A stretch of DNA of 64,000 nucleotides from positions 1,364,001 through 1,428,000 of the forward strand of contig JAQPZY010001242.1 in NCBI GenBank assembly GCA_029931535.1. The letters are read 5' to 3'. Below, one piece after another: positions 30,344 through 64,000 of this stretch. Below the pieces are notes generated by a model, which did no database searches, was not told the DNA's origin, and saw nothing but the letters and a program-made list of their open reading frames with translations. This stretch comes from Margaritifera margaritifera. Taxonomy: Eukaryota; Mollusca; Bivalvia; Unionida; Margaritiferidae. The translations under genes and the position numbers were made by a program. The stretch's first letter is position 1. Each line of letters starts with the position of its first letter.

Positions 30344-31989
30344 TTATATGTTCTTTATTTATGCGGATATATTCATTTTATCCACTCTGCATCATTTCTC
30401 AAAATTCCTGGTCTACAAGTTAAAAAATAATAATAGTGAAATGCAATAAACATATTCATATCTCGGCATGAATCTATTCCTCCAAAATCATTTTATAGAT
30501 GTTGAGGGGCATGAAAATTAGCATAAATCCAATAATTTTTCCCAAAGATATTACCCCCATACATTTTGGTTTTGAGACATAATGGTATTGGACAAAAATC
30601 AGATAATTTGATTTTGGTATTTAATTTCTACATGGTCATTTCTCTGCATACGTATGCAATAGAATCTGAACCAAAATTTATCACAAATTGTACTTATTAC
30701 ATGTCTTATGATCAATAATCTTACTGCCTCATGAACTATTTTATGCCTCATATACTTGGTGACAACTGTATGTTATTTCGATGGTGGATATAAACTCCAC
30801 TAACTCTTTATGTGTCTTGTTGATATATTTAATTTCAGCTTTGGATTGATCAGCTCCACCCCCATCCCACCCCCCAGATCACTGATTAAATTTAGTTGTT
30901 GAACTCATTACATCATTTTATACTCCATCAGCACAAAAACTCGAGACAAACTCTGTCAACTAGAGGAATTTTCGGCTACAATACTAAAGGTCATAAAACA
31001 CACCCTCTGGAAATAAAAAACGGTGCAAAGAGCTCGTACTCTGCAAATCAGATATAAGATCATCTCATTAATATGTATGGATCTCTCATAATTGTACCTG
31101 TCTGAGATCTTTAAAATATAAGCCTATTTACCAAAGCCTATGAACAAAGTCAACTCAGAAATACAGTCTTTAGAGTGGTAACTAGCTCAGCCAATCAGAT
31201 GCATGATCACCTTATTAATATGCATGGAACTTTCTCAGGATCAAACTTGTGCAAGATCTTAAAATTTGGTTGTTGATCAAAATCAAATTTGGTTGTTGAT
31301 CAAAATCAGATCAGAAATATGGCTTAGAGACTGGTAACAGGAATTTAAATAGGCACTTAAAAATGTAGTGACTGATTTAATGGGAAGAGTAGAACATTTG
31401 CAGCATCAACCAGAATTATCTGTCTTCACCATTGCATCAATGATAATATTTCCCAAATATTGGTTCCCTATCAGGGAAAAACTATAAAAATAATTGAAGC
31501 ACAAGAAGAATATTTCTTTTTCATCCTTTTTTATTAACTTGCATTTCACTACATCCGCAACAATTTCTTTTACCATGATCACTTCTATTTTTAGCAAGAA
31601 ACAGATACTTACCAGTAAGTGCAAGTTGACTTTACCGTTCCCATGCACGATACCCTTTTTCATGAGAAAGTGTTTTATAAACTATTACAAAGAAACTGTG
31701 CCTTCTTCTATCTCGTAGAAAAACACTCTTCAAACATAAATGTAGCAGCGTATTCCCCAAGTGTACAAACAATGCACGGCGATTCGGGGTCACAGATGCT
31801 AGAATGTGTTTCTTCTTTCTTTCTTTCCAAGCTGGTAGTACTCATAACAATGGAGTGAAGTGATTACTCCATTTTGGATAATCACTATAACTAATGTGCA
31901 ATTGTCCATTAAAGGAGCGATCAATCCCTCCTCTTCTGTATAATCACTATTACATGTAAAAAGCAAATTCAGCAAATATTTGTCTGAAA
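30344..31989. other. Intergenic, nothing recognised
   Basis: AT-rich. Two related stretches at 31040-31160 and 31180-31330 (ATCAGAT..ATGATC..CTTATTAATATG..TGGA) form a loose ~155-bp duplication. The frames at 31494-31858 and 31406-31663 lie on opposite strands of the same DNA and have no recognised homology. Confidence 0.45.
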
Positions 31990-32870
31990 CCTACCGAGGT
32001 GAGGTCACCAAAGTATACTATGATGAAGTCTCTCTGTGACCCTTGTGACTGAACTGTAAAGTTACTGGGCAGACATAGAAAATAAGTTTCCTGGCTCTGT
32101 CTCAAAGGATATTAGACTACAAATGGAGGAAATAGGAAGAAATTGATCAGTGACCCTGACCTTGAAGATAAAACCTTGACAATGATACATGATGCCAAAC
32201 AGAGAAACATGTGTACCATGGTTCATCTCTGAACCTCAAACAGCTTTTAAGATGTGAAGCAGCATCAAAAGCAATCATAAAATAATGTATAGACCTGAGA
32301 CCTTGACCTTGAAGACCCCAAATGTGGCATGCAACACATCTTCTAGTGACAATATACAAGTATAATAAATGTAATCCATTTGTCTTGAACAGCCCACAAA
32401 TTATAAAGTGGAAGTGAAAAATGTTACTGAAACCTAAAATATTGGCCTGTGACCTTGACCCTGAAGATAGATCCCACATTATGGTACAGGATAAAACTTC
32501 ATGTGATCAAATGTAAGTAAACCAAGTTTCATCCCTTAATCTCAAGTGACTCTAAAGTTATAGAGTGAAAAGGTAAGTGTGAAGTAAAACTTCAAATACT
32601 GACATGGGACAACAATCTTGAAGTTAGGTATGTGACACAGATGCTAATGATGATGTATATCAAGCTTTATCTGTTAACCTTGAATGGCTCTAACACTGTA
32701 TAGAGGAAATGAAAATGCCATGGAAAACTAAAAATACTGATCCATGACTTTGATACTGAAAATAAGATTTCCAATGTAGAATGTGACTCACCTAATGATA
32801 ATGTATAAGTATACCAAGTTTCATCCCTAAAGCAAAATATGTGGAATGAAAACACCACAAATTTAAGAAC
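31990..32870. repeat. Degenerate tandem array, ~148-bp unit, 5 copies
   Basis: The phrase GACCTTGACCTTGAAGAT or a close variant recurs near 32151, 32301, 32451, 32608 and 32747. Each copy is followed by ..ATGATG(T)ATA..ACCAAGTTTCATC.. and a TATAGAGTGAAA-like end. Confidence 0.75.
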
Positions 32871-33232
32871 ATTGAAATTAACGCTAATCCGCTATCCCGG
32901 GGTTAGTGATTTTGCGAACGGATCACTAAAACCCAGCCACCATTAATCTGTTGGAGCAGTGAAAATTACCACCTGTCACTATCATAACAGTTAAGTGGTT
33001 ATGAGTTGGCATTTCGTTTAATGGTTAATTGATCTGTTTATGGTGTTAATCGAGTACCTAACAACAGCCTGCACTTGACGAGGTACAATAAATGCTCATG
33101 GTGCAAATGGACAGGTGTTAAACCACTCATCCACTCATAAAGTATTATTGTCAAAACAGTCTTCATTCACGTGGATCTTGCCTGGTGTACTGCCCTCAAG
33201 CACTTATTTCATTACTGATGATTTTTTTGGGG
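32871..33232. other. Intergenic, nothing recognised
   Basis: Less AT-rich patch near 32880-32960 (CTATCCCGGGGTTAGTG), then ordinary sequence and a G run at 33229-33241. No gene seen. Confidence 0.45.
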
Positions 33233-33324
33233 GGGGGGGGGTTACACTATTTTTCAGCACATGATAGGTTATACATGGTGGCCAGTATATTTGGTGGAGG
33301 AAGAACCCAAGAAAATCCTGAAAA
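33233..33324 (-). mobile_element. SINE, 3' half (split copy)
   Basis: CAGCACATGATAGGTTATAC, GGCCAGTATATTTGGTGGAG and AAGAACCCAAG match the SINE at 16677-16929. The other half resumes at 36453. Confidence 0.8.
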
Positions 33325-34420
33325 CATGGTTCCCACACTTTTTGAAAGAAAAATTTCCAGGTTATTTCCAGGATGAAATTCATTTTTTCAAGGTTCATTT
33401 ATGACCATTACTGAACGGAATTAAAGAACATTTTAACTTAGAAAACATGCATTATTCTTATTTGAGACTCTCCCATAACATCTGAATTGGACGTACAACT
33501 ATGTACTAAACCACAGAATGTATCACAAGAAATAAGTACAACTATTTAAATTCATATAAATCATATAATTCATACAAGTAATTTCAATTTACAAAATAAC
33601 AATTTTAACTTTACTCTGCTGAACTGCGTATGTTGGTATGAGGAAATAATAAAAGAATAAACAACTGAAATTAGTTTTCTTTTTTCAAACTTTTAATTCT
33701 AGAGAAATCAGAATGATCAGTTGTAAATTAAGATAGCGATGTCTCAAGAACAACATCTATTAACTCATTTAGCATATAATTACGGAATATGAATGTTGCT
33801 GATGTCAGCAACATCAAAACCAAATACAAGGAATTAGTACATGTACCACTTGAAATATACATACATGATATAGAAAGTAAACATTTCTTATCACAGTATA
33901 AAAAAAAATATAAAAAATGAAAAATATTAGGTTCTCATCTAAAATCAGTATAAGTTATATAATCATCTTGGCTGATTGAGATTCAGTGGAAAATGTTGAG
34001 ACTAGATTTGACTTTTTATTACATGTATATGTCTTTTGTAGGGAAGCAGTTCCCTGAAGTTCATGCTCAACTTGAACTAAGTAAAACTCCACCTGGGAAT
34101 ATGACCAAACAGTTATATTACATATTATTTAGCAAATGCACTTTTTCATTGAAATTCTTCTTAACAACGTCAAATTCCTCCTCTTTATCTTTAGCTCTTC
34201 GACGCACTGTGTTGGCTTTTGTTATGTGAGCAAAGCTACGTAATTCTTCAGCTATCATTCCTTAAAAGTAGAGTAGTAACTCAAACTTGATGTACGTCTA
34301 AAAAGTTGAATATCTGAGCTAAATATAACTAAATTGATTACACTATGCGACGTGTAGCTTGAAATATCAGTGTCAATTCTTAAATAGGTCACTGGAGAAA
34401 TGGGAGAAGTGTTATCCCTT

Positions 34421-35758
<1,338 letters not shown>

Positions 35759-36452
35759 TATGTATATATAGGTTAATTTTAAGCAACGATACGAGCCCCT
35801 GTGAATTCAGATTCAGCATTGAAAGTTGCCCAGAAGTTCGTAGATTTCTACATATTGAGCAATGTTTGAAAATCACCTCAAAAGCAAGTTGTGGCCAAGG
35901 TTACTATTCACAGTAATGTATAACACCTTGTTCCCTTTGATAACAACCAGATAATAAGCTTTATCACAATACATTTTTGATACCTTCAGTTATCAAAACG
36001 GTGACAAGTGAAGATAAGCCATATTATTTATCTCTTAAACTTAGCAAGATCGCGCGTCCCAGTCATGTTGGCTTGTTGTGACGCTAGACTGGTCTTCATA
36101 TCTTCCAAGTAAGAAGAGATACCGATATGGAGCTGTATGTGGACTAACCAGTCTACTAGACGAATGCGATCGACTGAGTGCTTGGATTGACTATACAAAC
36201 ATGCCGACGCAAGCACCCAAATGATCTGTACTGCAACCTCCGAAATTCCAGTAAGAACTCAATAAATTTAACCCACGATCAGTTCAATTACGACTCAATT
36301 ATGTATTTTTTTAAGTCATCAAATGGCGGCTGAAAATTCCCGTTTTTTTCCTGACTTTCATCAATATTAGCAAAATTCAAGGACTATGGTCGGGAAAAAA
36401 TCTATCATTTCTCCCGACTTTTTACCGATTTCCCAGTAGCATGGGAACCCTG

Positions 36453-36605
36453 TGGGAAGAATCACTTACCCATGAGAAGCTACTGAGAAGCTTTCTCACA
36501 TACTCGTACTAGCTGAGCTGGGACTTGAACCCACGTGGACAGAGGTGAGATGTCAGTGATCTGTAAAGCTGAGCGCCTCAGACCACTCAGCCACCTGGGG
36601 CCCCT
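36453..36605 (-). mobile_element. SINE, 5' half with tRNA-like head
   Basis: On the minus strand: CCAGGTGGCTGAGTGGTCTG (A box region), CACGTGGGTTCAAGTCCCAG (B box), then GAGAAAGCTTCTCAGTAGC. It continues the copy broken at 33324. Confidence 0.85.
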
Positions 36606-37648
36606 CATTATTGATGATAACAAAAGAAACAGGGCATCAGGCTAGTATTGACCAATTGAAAAAGGTCGTGTTCACTGACTCGATGAATAATCCAGAATTA
36701 TACAGAACGTGTTTTAATATTTAAATCCTAGTTGATAAATATTCAATGCATTTTGTGGTGACAATTGTAAACATATCGAAATATTTGCAAGGTGCGCAGC
36801 CGCCACCAAAACAACAGAAATTAGATGATGACGAGAGAGCGCGATTGCAACCAAGATCAAGAGAAGAGACTAAGTACTAGAAATACTGGGAAAATGAACA
36901 TAAAAATGGCTGAAATATGACCCAGGAGAGGTTGTTATGTTGTGCACTTTCTGCACCGACTATTCAGAGAACTACGAAATGCATGGAGCACTTCATTAGT
37001 GAGTCTTGTTGGTGAAATACAGTTGCTATTGTTTTGAGGTAATGTTAATGAATAATAAATGTTGAATCAGAAACTGAACTGGCTTCTGTTTGATCAGTGA
37101 AATTTAGGCAGGATGAGTAAAACATTTATTTTGGTGATCCTGTGGATAAGTGAAAAAAGATCAAAATTTCGAGCCTGAACTAATGTACGTCTTGCTTTAA
37201 AGTATTCATACAAAAATTTGTACTATCAGTAAGTTATATTTTATATGTATGGATGGATGTTAAAAGCTCCAGCCCTCAACTATTTTAGTCAAAAAGTGCT
37301 ACAACCTTTCAATAAAATGTGGTAAAACAGTGTCAATAAGTCTACACCATTTCATTGTCTACATCAGGCACCTTGGTTTTTATATTGACAGTGAGCCAGT
37401 TCCAGAGTAAAATTTGGTTTCTGAATTGAAAAGGGTTTAAATTCACCAATCTTTTTTTCAGGGATTTTGGAAATCTATTAGGGATATCTCTATTATGATG
37501 TACAACAATAATACTGCCAAAATTAGCCTGAACTGATGAAAGGAAGGCAGGTTAGACAGGAGAAATTCAATATCAACCAGTTTCTTTCCAGTAGCAACTT
37601 CAAGAATCTATGAATAAGAGACAGAATATTGAAATCTTTTATTACTCA
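36606..37648. other. Intergenic, nothing recognised
   Basis: AT-rich, no supported gene. Contains the presumed 3' end region of EXOSC8 at its right edge. Confidence 0.5.
37638..37643 (-). terminator. Candidate polyadenylation signal of EXOSC8
   Basis: AATAAA on the minus strand (TTTATT on the plus strand) five bases after the EXOSC8 stop codon. If used, the 3'UTR would be only a few tens of bases. Confidence 0.45.
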
Positions 37649-59761
<22,113 letters not shown>

Positions 59762-60494
59762 CTGAAAATTCAAACAAGGTATTAATGTATATATGATATT
59801 GCATTTATAAACTAAAATCATTTACTAGTATTATCAATCTCAGTATTTTAAGATACTACATTTTGAACTTTTTCACTGCTGCTTCAACTATTTCTTCTTA
59901 TTTTAATTTACTGAATTTCAAAGAAGTAACTACAGGTACATGTTTTTTGGAAAATGCATGTCATGTAGGCATTCAGTACCGACTATTTCAGGGTGCAATT
60001 TGTTAAAAGGTGATTACTCACTTTATTTTGATCCTCATACATCCATATTCCTTGGATGGTCATTATATACACACCCCAAGAAATATCTACAGCAAAATCA
60101 ATGTTAAAGTACGTGGACATTTTTCGATTAAGTCAACCTAAAGGTGTGATCTAGTACAAACCAGACTGAATGTTGTACACTGTCATGTCACAATGAAAGC
60201 TGCACATGTTGAAAAATTTTTTACTACCCTGTTATTTGTTATAATTAGACCTGATGTCCTCTTTTCTTGACTCCATTTAGTACCTGGCCACCTTTGTAAA
60301 AGTCCAGAGCGATCAATAATTTTTGTCTGGAAGTTTTTTGATGACATTCAGGATTGAATAGACTTTTGGTCAAACTATATTAGTATTAAATTTTAAAACA
60401 ACAATTAATATTTAATTTAAGATGAGTAAATGCACCTACATGACCATGATCTATTAATTTTAGCTATCAAACTAGGAAACTCAAAAACACACAA
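59762..60494. other. EXOSC8 intron or upstream region, nothing recognised
   Basis: I searched here by eye for the RPDGR-containing N-terminal exon of EXOSC8 on the minus strand and did not find it. Confidence 0.45.
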
Positions 60495-60932
60495 AGAGAA
60501 AGAATTATAACTAGTATTCACAAAGGCAATAAAGAATTATAACTAGTATTCACAAAGGCAATAAAGAATTATAACTAGTATTCACAAAGGCAATACAGAA
60601 TTATAACTAGTATTCACAAAGGCAATAAAAAATTATAACTAGTATTCACAAAGGCAATAAAGAATTATAACTAGTATTCACAAAGGCAATAAAGAACTAT
60701 AAGTAGTATTCACAAAGGCAATAAAGAATTATAACTAGTATTCACAAAGGCAATAAAGAATTATAACTAGTATTCACAAAGGCAATAAAGAATTTTATAA
60801 CTAGTATTCACAAAGGCAATAAAGAATTATAACTAGTATTCACAAAGGCAATAAAGAATTATAACTAGTATTCACAAAGGCAATAAAAAATTATAACTAG
60901 TATTCACAAAGGCAATAAAGACAAGCAATTCC
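60495..60932 (+). repeat. Minisatellite, 31-bp unit, about 14 copies, derived from LINE coding sequence
   Basis: Units AAGAATTATAACTAGTATTC + ACAAAGGCAAT. The last unit runs straight into LINE coding sequence: read in the LINE frame, the unit end plus flank gives TSIHKGNKDKQFLKKWRPIS, an L1-type ORF2 motif. The array therefore grew from a piece of that ORF. Confidence 0.93.
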
Positions 60933-63250
60933 TGAAGAAATGGAGACCTATTTCCCTTTTAAAAGTATCCAACAGAATAAAAAGTCCTCCTTTATCTCAA
61001 TAATGAAGATCAAACTGGCTTCATTTCTGGTATGGCAAAAACATCAGACTGATTATGAGCTAATGAGTTGTGTGGAAAAAATAAAATATCAGGATTGTTT
61101 ATCCTTGTTCATTTTGAAAAGGCTTTTGATTCCGCAAGCTAGACATTTATTTCAAAGGTTCTGGACTTTTTTAATTTAAGTTCTATCAAAAGACTGGTGA
61201 CTACTATACAGCAACATAAAATATTGCATTGTAGTCAATGGGTATGGATTCCCATGATAAAATATTGCATTGTAGTCAATGGGTATGGATTCCCATGATA
61301 AAATATTGCATTGTAATCAATGGGTATGGATTCCCATGATAAAATATTGCATTGTAGTCAATGGGTATGGATTCCCATGATAAAATATTGCATTGTAATC
61401 AATATTGCATTGTAGTCAATGGGTATGGATTCCCATGATAAAATATTGCATTGTAATCAATGGGTATGGATTCCCATGATAAAATATTGCATTGTAGTCA
61501 ATGGGTATGGATTCCCATAATAAAATATTGCATTGTAGTCAATGGGTATGGATTCCCATGATAAAATATTGCATTGTAGTCAATGGGTATGGATTCCCAT
61601 GATAAAATATTGCATTGTAATCAATGTGTATGGATTCCCATAATAAAATATTGCATTGTAGTCAATGGGTATGGATTCCCATGATAAAATATTGCATTGT
61701 AGTCAATCGGTATGGATTCCCATAATAAAATATTGCATTGTAGTCAATGGGTATGGATTTGCATGATAAAATATTGCATTATAGTCAATGGGTATGGATT
61801 CCCATAATAAAATATTGCATTGTAGTCAATGGGTGTGGATTTGCATGATAAAATATTGCATTGTAGTCAATGGGTATGGATTCCCATGATAAAATATTGC
61901 ATTGTAGTCAATGGGTATGGATTCCCATGGTTTAATATTCACTATGGTTGTACACAAGGGGATCAACTTTCTTCATATTCTGTGCAGAGATATTAGCAAT
62001 AAAGATTAGGCACAATAAGAATATTACGAGCATCTAAACAGAAGATATAAAATTTCTTATACTAAATATGCTGATGGGACTTCATTCTTTTTTGACTGCT
62101 AAGAGGAGTCTCTAGATAATATCCTTTGTGTATTAAAATTCAAAGTTCAAGTCTGCAGCCTTTATATTAATTTAGTAAAGTCAAAAGTTAATTGGTTTGG
62201 AAGTATGAAAAATAGTAGGCTCTGATTAGGCAGAGAGTTTAACCTCAAGGGAAGAGCGATGCTTTGCATTTTTGGTATTAATTTCTGGTATTAATTTTTG
62301 GCATTAATTTCTGCACCTATTTAATCAGATACCTTGTATGAATGTTAAAATAAATTGCAAAAAATTAAAAAATTTCCAATGTCCAAAAGAATTCTTACTC
62401 CAATGGTAAAACAGGAGTCTTGAAAACTCTGGGATTGTCAAAATTAAATCAGATGTTTTTATGTTTGCTATCAACAAATTAAACAAACTGTTCAATAAAT
62501 GTCTTTGAAATAAATGTACTGATAAAATAAAAAGGCTGATTAGTGTGAAAGATTATGAATAAGGGGGAGTTAAAAATGATTGATGTCAAAGCTAGTTTGG
62601 AGTCTCTTAAAGTAACATGGATTAGAAGACTATTGAAAAGCAATGCAAAATGGTCCCAATTATTTTTATTTATCCCATGTGGATAAACTGGGGTGGGTTC
62701 TATCAAGAATATCATTGGAAAGTTAGATAAAAAAAAAATTTAAAAAGCAAACCTTTACATCTTATACGATTTTTTTATACAAAAACTATTTACAAAATCA
62801 TGCTTAGATTCTGTGCATCATATGTAGATTTTGAGCATGAACCACTCTGCTACAATCAAAATGTAAAGGTTGAAAGATCATCCAAACTTCTGAAAAGTTT
62901 GCTTGATAAAAGTTTGTATGTAAACTCATATATGATCACTTAGATGAAGATGGTTGTTTTATTACACTCAAATGTTTTAAGCATACTTATGGTACTAACA
63001 TAAATTCTCTAGACATTTGGTAGTAATTGGGGCGATATCATTTTATCAAAATAAAATGGGACTTATCACAGAAAATATCCAGATGTAAACTCCTTTGATA
63101 CCAGTGCAACTTTCACATATAATGAAGATGCCAAGGTTGCCAAAATATTTGCAAGATTTTGACTGAGAAGAGGCCTCTCTTATTTCCTGTGACAAATGAA
63201 ATAATAATTTTCACCCTCCACTCTTTTCAATGGAACAGGCTCAAACCAGT
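60880..63250 (+). pseudogene. L1-like LINE, decayed ORF2 reverse-transcriptase region
   Basis: Pieces in order along the plus strand, in changing frames: SIHKGNKDKQFLKKWRPISLL (60905-60964, read in parts), NNEDQTGFISG (61000), ILVHFEKAFDSAS (61105-61143), FISKVLDFFNLSSIKRL, VNGYGFPWFNIHYGCTQGDQ (61900-61960), FCAEILAIKIRHNKNI, ISYTKYADGTSFFFDC (YADD changed to YADG), SLYINLVKSKVNWFGS, DKIKRLISVKDYE, SLKVTWIRRLLKSN (about 62600), FEHEPLCYNQNVKVERSSKL (about 62840). This is the domain order of L1-like ORF2. Many stops and frameshifts; plainly dead. The element carries two minisatellites (60495-60932 and 61216-61932). The 5' part with the endonuclease is not seen. Confidence 0.88.
61216..61932 (+). 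repeat. Minisatellite, 41-bp unit, about 17 copies, inside LINE reverse-transcriptase sequence
   Basis: Units GATAAAATATTGCATTGTAG + TCAATGGGTATGGATTCCCAT, with G/A and T/C variants and one partial unit near 61390. The final copy continues as the reverse-transcriptase sequence VNGYGFPWFN IHYGCTQGDQ; the first follows the LINE helix IKRLVTTIQQ. The 41-bp unit is not a multiple of three and breaks the frame. Confidence 0.96.
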
Positions 63251-64000
63251 GGGCAAAAAGCAACTAATCCCGTTTTTAGTGGAGAAGTAATCTTTTCATG
63301 CATGTGAACAGTTTCCACTTCACAGACTAATTTGGGGATGACTGCCAGTGATATCTAGCTTCAAGTCATACCCCTTTTACTCTCTGCCAGTATTTTTTTT
63401 ACTGACCCAATATCCTGGGCTTTAAAGCACCATGTCTAGGTTTTAATGCGAGTGAACACACATTTGGGTCCAAGTATGTACAAAATTCAAGCTGGGACCC
63501 ATGTATTCCATTTGAAGCTGTGCCAAAGAACGTTGACTTATTTTTAAGAAATAGTTCACGACCTAAATTAATATTGTCTGCTTACAAGTGAAACAAAATT
63601 CTTATAATATCGTAATTTTTCCCGATTTGATTCTTTTAGAATTTGCAAAGAAACCCCTCCCACAATCAAAATAAATTATGACACAACTCATAACAGCTTT
63701 AGGAATGCTAAATTAAGTTTCCATATGTTATTTTCCAGACAAACTTCTGTTTTCTATATGATATTGATGTTGCTCTGCCATATATTTATGTCACAGATCT
63801 TATGTATCACAGTCCGCCTGCTTGCTCAAAGATGTAGAAGAGGCCTGATGCACTCTCCCACATCCGTGTTGTAAGAGGCTACTAATGGAGGCAGCCTTTT
63901 TGCCCTGGGAAGTGTCCCATGATGATGTGCCTGGGAAGTGTCCCATGATGATGCTCCAGCTGAGAAGGTCTTGGACTTTTTAAAAGAATGTGGTTTATAT
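63251..64000. other. Right edge, mostly unrecognised
   Basis: May include the LINE's 3' end. A plus frame at about 63500-63592 (AVPKNVDLFLRNSSRPKLIL) is open but not recognised. A 28-bp direct duplication, CCTGGGAAGTGTCCCATGAT + GATG.., lies at 63905-63957. No EXOSC8 exon was found on the minus strand. Confidence 0.45.

Noticed and set aside
63500..63592. Open plus-strand stretch AVPKNVDLFLRNSSRPKLIL
   Set aside because: It looks exon-like, but I recognise no family and see no supporting splice or start context; it may be part of the LINE's 3' region.

Overview
Eukaryotic (metazoan) genomic DNA, AT-rich, with long introns, GT-AG splice sites and dense interspersed and tandem repeats. The mix of an L1-like LINE, a CR1/Jockey-like LINE, a DIRS-like element, tRNA-derived SINEs, hAT and pogo-type DNA elements, and many degenerate tandem arrays of about 140-170 bp suggests a lophotrochozoan, most likely a mollusc such as a bivalve. 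The organism assignment is inference. Almost all short open frames in the window are noise in this AT-rich sequence.

Two real protein-coding genes are recognised, arranged tail to tail. (1) RRP8 (nucleomethylin, the 28S rRNA m1A methyltransferase) lies on the + strand in six coding exons between 5767 and 24763. All splice phases join cleanly into a 621-codon reading frame, and a 3' splice site just before the ATG implies an upstream 5'UTR exon that I could not locate. (2) EXOSC8 (RRP43, a core subunit of the RNA exosome) lies on the - strand in eight coding exons between 59761 and 37649. The first ~40 codons are not found and are probably beyond the right edge. Both products act on rRNA in the nucleolus. 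The 3' ends face each other across about 12.9 kb of repeat-filled DNA.

Layout. 1-5.7 kb: a 40-bp minisatellite, a half MITE, and a 43-bp minisatellite split by a 1279-bp hAT element. 5.7-24.8 kb: RRP8, whose introns hold eight recognised MITE or DNA-element insertions, a LINE tail, tRNA-derived SINEs and several tandem arrays. 24.8-37.6 kb: intergenic, with degenerate arrays, a decayed DIRS-like element, a 20-bp minisatellite, and a three-level nest (SINE, hAT-like element, pogo-like element with a (TA)n tract). 37.6-59.8 kb: EXOSC8, whose introns hold LINE fragments, DNA transposons, double-hairpin MITEs and arrays, one of which abuts a splice donor. 59.8-64 kb: mainly one decayed L1-like LINE whose reverse-transcriptase coding sequence has been expanded at two places into minisatellites.

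No new enzymatic or defence system is visible. The unusual material is repeat biology: a family of double-palindrome MITEs with nested insertions, minisatellites born from coding DNA of a LINE, and many arrays with unit lengths clustered at 40-44 bp and 144-170 bp.
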